From assembly GCA_015655075.1 (NCBI GenBank), contig JAATFT010000088.1:1-37952 (forward strand): a stretch of DNA of 37,952 nt, written 5' to 3'. Under the pieces are notes generated by a model. That model saw nothing but the letters and a program-made list of their open reading frames with translations. It did no database searches and was not told where the DNA came from. The stretch is from Clostridiales bacterium (lineage in GTDB: Bacteria > Bacillota > Clostridia > Lachnospirales > Lachnospiraceae). Positions 34,568 through 37,952 of this stretch are shown here, piece by piece; position 1 is the stretch's first letter, and every line of letters begins with the position of its first letter. Position numbers and translations under genes: made by a program.

Positions 34568-35110
34568 ATGAATTTACCCAATAAAATAACAATTACAAGA
34601 GTATTCATGATCCCGTTATTCCTGATTATTTATCTGGTACCCGGCATTCCTTACGGCAATTACATTGCCGCCGCTATTTTTATAATAGCCTGTCTGACCG
34701 ATACCCTGGACGGATATTTGGCAAGAAAATATCATTTAATCACGAATTTCGGTAAATTTATGGATCCTTTGGCCGACAAGCTGCTGGTATCGGCGGCTTT
34801 GATCTGTTTTGTTGAATTAAAGCTGGTTCCGGCCTGGATTATTATTGTCATTATATCAAGGGAGTTTATAATCAGCGGTTTCAGACTGGTTGCATCGGAT
34901 AACGGAGTGGTTATAGCGGCCAGTTATATTGCTAAATTTAAAACAACGGCCCAGATGATTATGTCCATTTTGTTAATCGTCAATTTCAATCTGTCCTTTT
35001 TTAATATCCTGGAGGAGATATTCATTTATTTATCACTGATTCTGACCTTAGCATCATTAATTGATTATATATATAAAAACAGAAAAGTATTATCTGAAAA
35101 CAACAAATAA
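34568..35110 (+). CDS. pgsA: CDP-diacylglycerol-glycerol-3-phosphate phosphatidyltransferase
   Basis: Membrane enzyme that makes phosphatidylglycerol phosphate from CDP-diacylglycerol and glycerol-3-phosphate. 180 residues, multi-pass. The CDP-alcohol phosphotransferase motif DG-x2-AR-x8-G-x3-D-x3-D is complete within TDTLDGYLAR and the following GKFMDPLADK. The start NLPNKITITRVFMIPLF is typical. It begins 29 bases after rimO and ends 12 bases before cinA, so the three are one operon, an order common in Firmicutes. Confidence 0.96.
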   Translation: MNLPNKITITRVFMIPLFLIIYLVPGIPYGNYIAAAIFIIACLTDTLDGYLARKYHLITNFGKFMDPLADKLLVSAALICFVELKLVPAWIIIVIISREFIISGFRLVASDNGVVIAASYIAKFKTTAQMIMSILLIVNFNLSFFNILEEIFIYLSLILTLASLIDYIYKNRKVLSENNK

Positions 35111-35122
35111 GGGAGGCATAAC

Positions 35123-36412
35123 ATGATAGCAGAATTTATCAGCGTTGGCACGGAAATTTTACTTGGCAATATTGTCAATACCAATGCAAATTATTTGGCG
35201 GTAAAATGCGCGGAACTGGGAATTTCAAATTATTATCAGGTTTCGGTGGGCGATAATGAAGAAAGATTGATCCAGACCCTTAAGTTAGCTTTGTCCCGTT
35301 CCGACATTGTAATTTTAACCGGAGGTCTGGGGCCAACCCAGGATGATTTAACGAAAGAGGTAACGGCAAAGGTTCTTCAGAGAAAGCTCATAGAGGATCC
35401 CCATACCAAAGAAAGAATAACAGGGTTTTTTAAAGGAAGAAATTTAAAGGAGGTCACCGAAAATAACTGGAAACAGGCTTTGATAATAGAGGGTTCTACT
35501 GTTGTAGATAATAATAACGGAACGGCTCCCGGACTAATTATACAGACAGAAGAGGGCAGGGAAAAAACATCCGGTCAGACTCCTTACGGAAATAAAGTTG
35601 TTGTTTTACTTCCGGGGCCTCCCAATGAATTGATTCCTATGTTTGAAAAGAATATTGCGCCTTTTTTAGGCAAGTTACAGCCGGGAATCTTCTATTCGGA
35701 AATGGTTAAGATATGCGGTGTGGGAGAAAGCAAAGCCGAAACCATGATACAGGATTTAATGGCGGGACAGACCAACCCAACCATAGCTACTTATGCAAAG
35801 AACGGGGAAGTACATTTAAGGGTAACCGCCGCTGCAAAGAATACAAAAGAGGGTAAACTCCTTGTAAAGCCCATAGTGGATGAATTAAAAAAACGTTTCA
35901 TGACTATGATTTACACAACCAATGAAAAGGAAAACCTGGAAGACGTGGTGGTTTCTTTCATGGCGAGACATCATATTATGCTGACCACTGCCGAATCCTG
36001 TACCGGAGGCTTAATTGCCGGAAGAATTGTGAATGTGCCCGGCGCTTCCGCTGTTTTGGGAGAAGGCTTTATTACCTATTCCAATGAAGCAAAGCAGAAG
36101 TATTTAAAGGTGAAGGAACAAACCTTAAAGGATTATGGAGCCGTCAGCAAAGAAACGGCGGCTGAAATGGCATTTGGGGCTGCCGCCGTATCCGGAAGCA
36201 ATGCTTCCCTGGCCGTAACCGGGATAGCGGGGCCGGATGGCGGAACGAAAGAAAAACCAGTAGGACTTGTATATATTGCCTGTACCTTAAACGGCAAATT
36301 AAGCGTAAAGGAATACAAATTAAATGGCAGCCGACAAAAAAATAGAGATTATACGGTTATTTATGCATTGGATCTTTTGAGAAATACAATAATGGAAGAA
36401 TATGGAACATGA
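35123..36412 (+). CDS. cinA: CinA-like protein, nicotinamide-nucleotide amidase
   Basis: 429 residues with both usual parts: an N-terminal molybdopterin-binding-like/ADP-ribose pyrophosphatase domain (IAEFISVGTEILLGNIVNTN, LTGGLGPTQDDLTKE) and a C-terminal PncC amidase domain (from about 270: TTAESCTGGLIAGRIVNVPG, FITYSNEAKQKYL, VTGIAGPDGG). Works in NAD recycling; named for competence in streptococci. ATG follows GGGAGG. recA, its usual downstream neighbour, is not next here; a lipoprotein gene follows after 229 bases. Confidence 0.95.
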   Translation: MIAEFISVGTEILLGNIVNTNANYLAVKCAELGISNYYQVSVGDNEERLIQTLKLALSRSDIVILTGGLGPTQDDLTKEVTAKVLQRKLIEDPHTKERITGFFKGRNLKEVTENNWKQALIIEGSTVVDNNNGTAPGLIIQTEEGREKTSGQTPYGNKVVVLLPGPPNELIPMFEKNIAPFLGKLQPGIFYSEMVKICGVGESKAETMIQDLMAGQTNPTIATYAKNGEVHLRVTAAAKNTKEGKLLVKPIVDELKKRFMTMIYTTNEKENLEDVVVSFMARHHIMLTTAESCTGGLIAGRIVNVPGASAVLGEGFITYSNEAKQKYLKVKEQTLKDYGAVSKETAAEMAFGAAAVSGSNASLAVTGIAGPDGGTKEKPVGLVYIACTLNGKLSVKEYKLNGSRQKNRDYTVIYALDLLRNTIMEEYGT

Positions 36413-36542
36413 AATCGGGAAAGCACCGGCTTATTTCAGTGAATTCATAATAGTCATAATAATATAAACGGCCTTTAAATTACCCATGTTTTAACATAAA
36501 AATGACATAGTTAAAGCATATTATTAGTGTAGAAAGCAGGAT

Positions 36543-36593
36543 ATATGTTTGTATAAATATGAGCTTGCTTTAATCTGAATATTTATAAACATA
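36543..36593. repeat. AT-rich inverted repeat upstream of the lipoprotein gene
   Basis: TATGTTTGTATAAATA (36543-36558) pairs with TATTTATAAACATA (36580-36593) allowing a two-base bulge. It lies in the leader or promoter region; no clear function. Confidence 0.35.
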
Positions 36594-36641
36594 GTTGTAA
36601 AACCCTAAGGTAATCGGTATTTAAAGTCAGGAGTGATTGTT

Positions 36642-37301
36642 ATGAATATTAGGAATAGGAAATGTTTTTATTTCATTGCAGCTTTTTTATTGCTTATAGC
36701 AGTAAACGGGTGCAGCTTAAAATCAGACAAGCCAATTTTAGATAATACAAGTATTGATGGTAGCCCATCTGCAGAGCAAAGTCAGACAGTGGAAAAAGAT
36801 ACTCTGACAGAGGAGAGCGATGAACAGGAAAGTTTATTCTCGAAGGATAGTGAAACAACACAAACGGATTCGAAAGATACGGAATCAGAAGTTATTAAAC
36901 CCGCTGCGACAAAGGAAATATACATCTATACCATAAATGAAAGTACCCAGGATGTTGAATCCGCCGTAGCGTTAGTTCCGGAAAACAGTGAGATTACACC
37001 GCAGTTAATTATAAATCTGGTTGAGGATTCCCTGGCTGACCGGCTTATTACGGTAGGTATTGATGAGGTTACCACACAAAAAGATGAGGTAATTGTCAGT
37101 TTTAAATCCGGCCAGCCGCCTTTGATTAATGTGGGAAGCGGTTTGGAGAAAACCATATTGGATGCAATTGCACAGAGTTTGGTGGATAATTTGGAGGATT
37201 ATCCGAAAGTCGTTTTCAGAGTGCAGGGTAAGGCATATTCCTCCGGGCATTTTTCTTTCGGCCTGAATGAAGTATATTTAGAAAACAGTAAAACAAAATA
37301 A
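36642..37301 (+). CDS. Lipoprotein with GerMN-like domain
   Basis: 219 residues. N-terminal lipoprotein signal with a hydrophobic core and lipobox ending VNGC (lipid-bearing Cys near residue 23), then a Ser/Glu/Asp/Thr-rich linker (about 30-90) and a C-terminal domain (EIYIYTINESTQDVESAVAL, ITPQLIINLVEDSL, DEVIVSFKSGQPP, ILDAIAQSLVDNLEDYPKVV, FRVQGKAYSSGH) that follows the GerMN pattern of sporulation and germination proteins. ATG 36642 is 9 bases after CAGGAG; the in-frame GTG at 36633 directly abuts that site. Likely anchored on the outer face of the membrane; precise role open. Confidence 0.75.
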   Translation: MNIRNRKCFYFIAAFLLLIAVNGCSLKSDKPILDNTSIDGSPSAEQSQTVEKDTLTEESDEQESLFSKDSETTQTDSKDTESEVIKPAATKEIYIYTINESTQDVESAVALVPENSEITPQLIINLVEDSLADRLITVGIDEVTTQKDEVIVSFKSGQPPLINVGSGLEKTILDAIAQSLVDNLEDYPKVVFRVQGKAYSSGHFSFGLNEVYLENSKTK

Positions 37302-37331
37302 ATTCATATCATATTTATTTACACTAACAGT

Positions 37332-37378
37332 GGAAGAATTCTGATTCTTAACCTCAATAAGAGTTGGAATTCTTTCCT
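37332..37378 (+). terminator. Possible terminator hairpin after the lipoprotein gene
   Basis: GGAAGAATTC with ATTCTT pairs with AAGAGT and GAATTCTTTCC, with one bulge. The T content after the stem is modest (TTATGTTAATG), so support is weak. Confidence 0.4.
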
Positions 37379-37405
37379 TATGTTAATGAAACAGGAGGTG
37401 AAGAT

Positions 37406-37952
37406 GTGAATCGAGGTAAAAATAATATAATTATTATAGGTGGAGGTGCTGCTGGGATGATGGCCGCCATAGTTGCAGCAGGAAAAGGAAATCAGGTAAT
37501 TTTATTGGAAAAGAATGAAAAACTGGGCAAAAAACTGTATATAACCGGTAAAGGCAGATGCAACCTTACCAATGCCTGTGATATGGACGAACTGTTTCGA
37601 AATGGGTTACCAATCCCAAGTTTATGTATGGCCCGTTTTATTCCTATAATAATTTTAACGTAATAAATTTCTTCGAAGAAATAGGATTAAAGACAAAAAT
37701 TGAAAGGGGAAACCGTGTATTTCCTCAATCCGATAAATCCAGTGATGTCCTGGCTGTTTTATTAAAAGAGTTAAAGCGGCTGGGAGTTGACATAAGATAT
37801 AACAGTGAAGTTACCGAAATTGTCATAAAGGATAATTGTTTTAGCGGGGTAAAACTTAAGCATAATCCTGAAATAATACACGGTGATAAAGTTATCGTTG
37901 CAACCGGCGGATTATCATATCCGTCCACCGGTTCTACGGGGGACGGATACTG
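37406..37952 (+). pseudogene. BaiN/HI0933-family flavoprotein, 5' part, frameshifted and cut by window end
   Basis: FAD-binding oxidoreductase start. GTG 37406 has AGGAGG 7 bases upstream. The dinucleotide-binding motif IIIIGGGAAGMMAAIVA and the family motif GKKLYITGKGRCNLTNACDMDEL are intact. At about 37600-37606 (AATGGGTTACC) one base is missing: the opened frame stops at 37663, while the frame starting GTT ACC AAT continues with TNPKFMYGPFYSYNNFN, IERGNRVFPQSDKSSDVLAV and VATGGLSYPSTGSTGDGY to the window end, exactly as in the family. Either a real frameshift or a one-base sequencing error. Confidence 0.85.

Overview
The window looks like a chromosomal segment of a low-GC, strictly anaerobic, plant-polymer-using Clostridia, most likely a Lachnospiraceae member. 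Reasons: AT-rich DNA with strong GGAGG ribosome binding sites, a sporulation/germination-type (GerMN-like) lipoprotein, formate-tetrahydrofolate ligase and FolD, a hexuronate (pectin sugar) catabolic cluster, and a surface protein with cellulose-binding-type domains. No rRNA, tRNA or CRISPR array was seen.

Layout. 0-5 kb: FtsK/SpoIIIE translocase with two RimK-like ATP-grasp ligases. 5-8 kb (minus strand): a Crp/Fnr-type regulator coupled to an aldo/keto reductase, then a HAD phosphatase. 7.9-10.3 kb: fhs and an Fe/Mn superoxide dismutase. 10.4-11.8 kb (minus): overlapping pyrBI. 12.1-17.2 kb: a perfect consensus promoter drives a 1204-residue secreted modular protein (two CBM2-like domains, calcium-type repeats, VWA domain, DUF3289-like C-terminus). 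It is followed by a tandem duplication of the unit [C-terminal tip + small membrane-anchored gene], the signature of a polymorphic toxin with its immunity gene. 17.6-19.2 kb: ferredoxin and GNAT acetyltransferase among repeats. 19.3-26.3 kb: uronate cluster (uxaC and a LacI regulator on minus; uxaB, uxaA and a TIM-barrel isomerase on plus) with matching operators in the divergent promoter region. 26.3-31.3 kb: a gene remnant, repeats, an aconitase-like hydratase, folD and an unknown gene. 31.3-38 kb: unknown membrane protein (minus), rimO-pgsA-cinA, a GerMN-like lipoprotein and the start of a BaiN/HI0933-type flavoprotein.

Two families of short non-coding inverted-repeat elements are scattered through the accessory part: family A (about 166 bp, plus a 55-bp deletion derivative and a lone end) and family B (exactly 163 bp, three copies). 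Both end in CTAG/TA-type termini, they lie next to each other, and they cut into at least one gene start. Two single-base frameshifts were found, one in the signal peptide of the large secreted protein and one in the last gene. They may be real or may be base-calling errors.

In B. subtilis, spoIIIE lies shortly upstream of pgsA-cinA-recA. Here ftsK and rimO-pgsA-cinA are about 30 kb apart, with the accessory genes and repeats between them, which suggests an expanded insertion hot spot.
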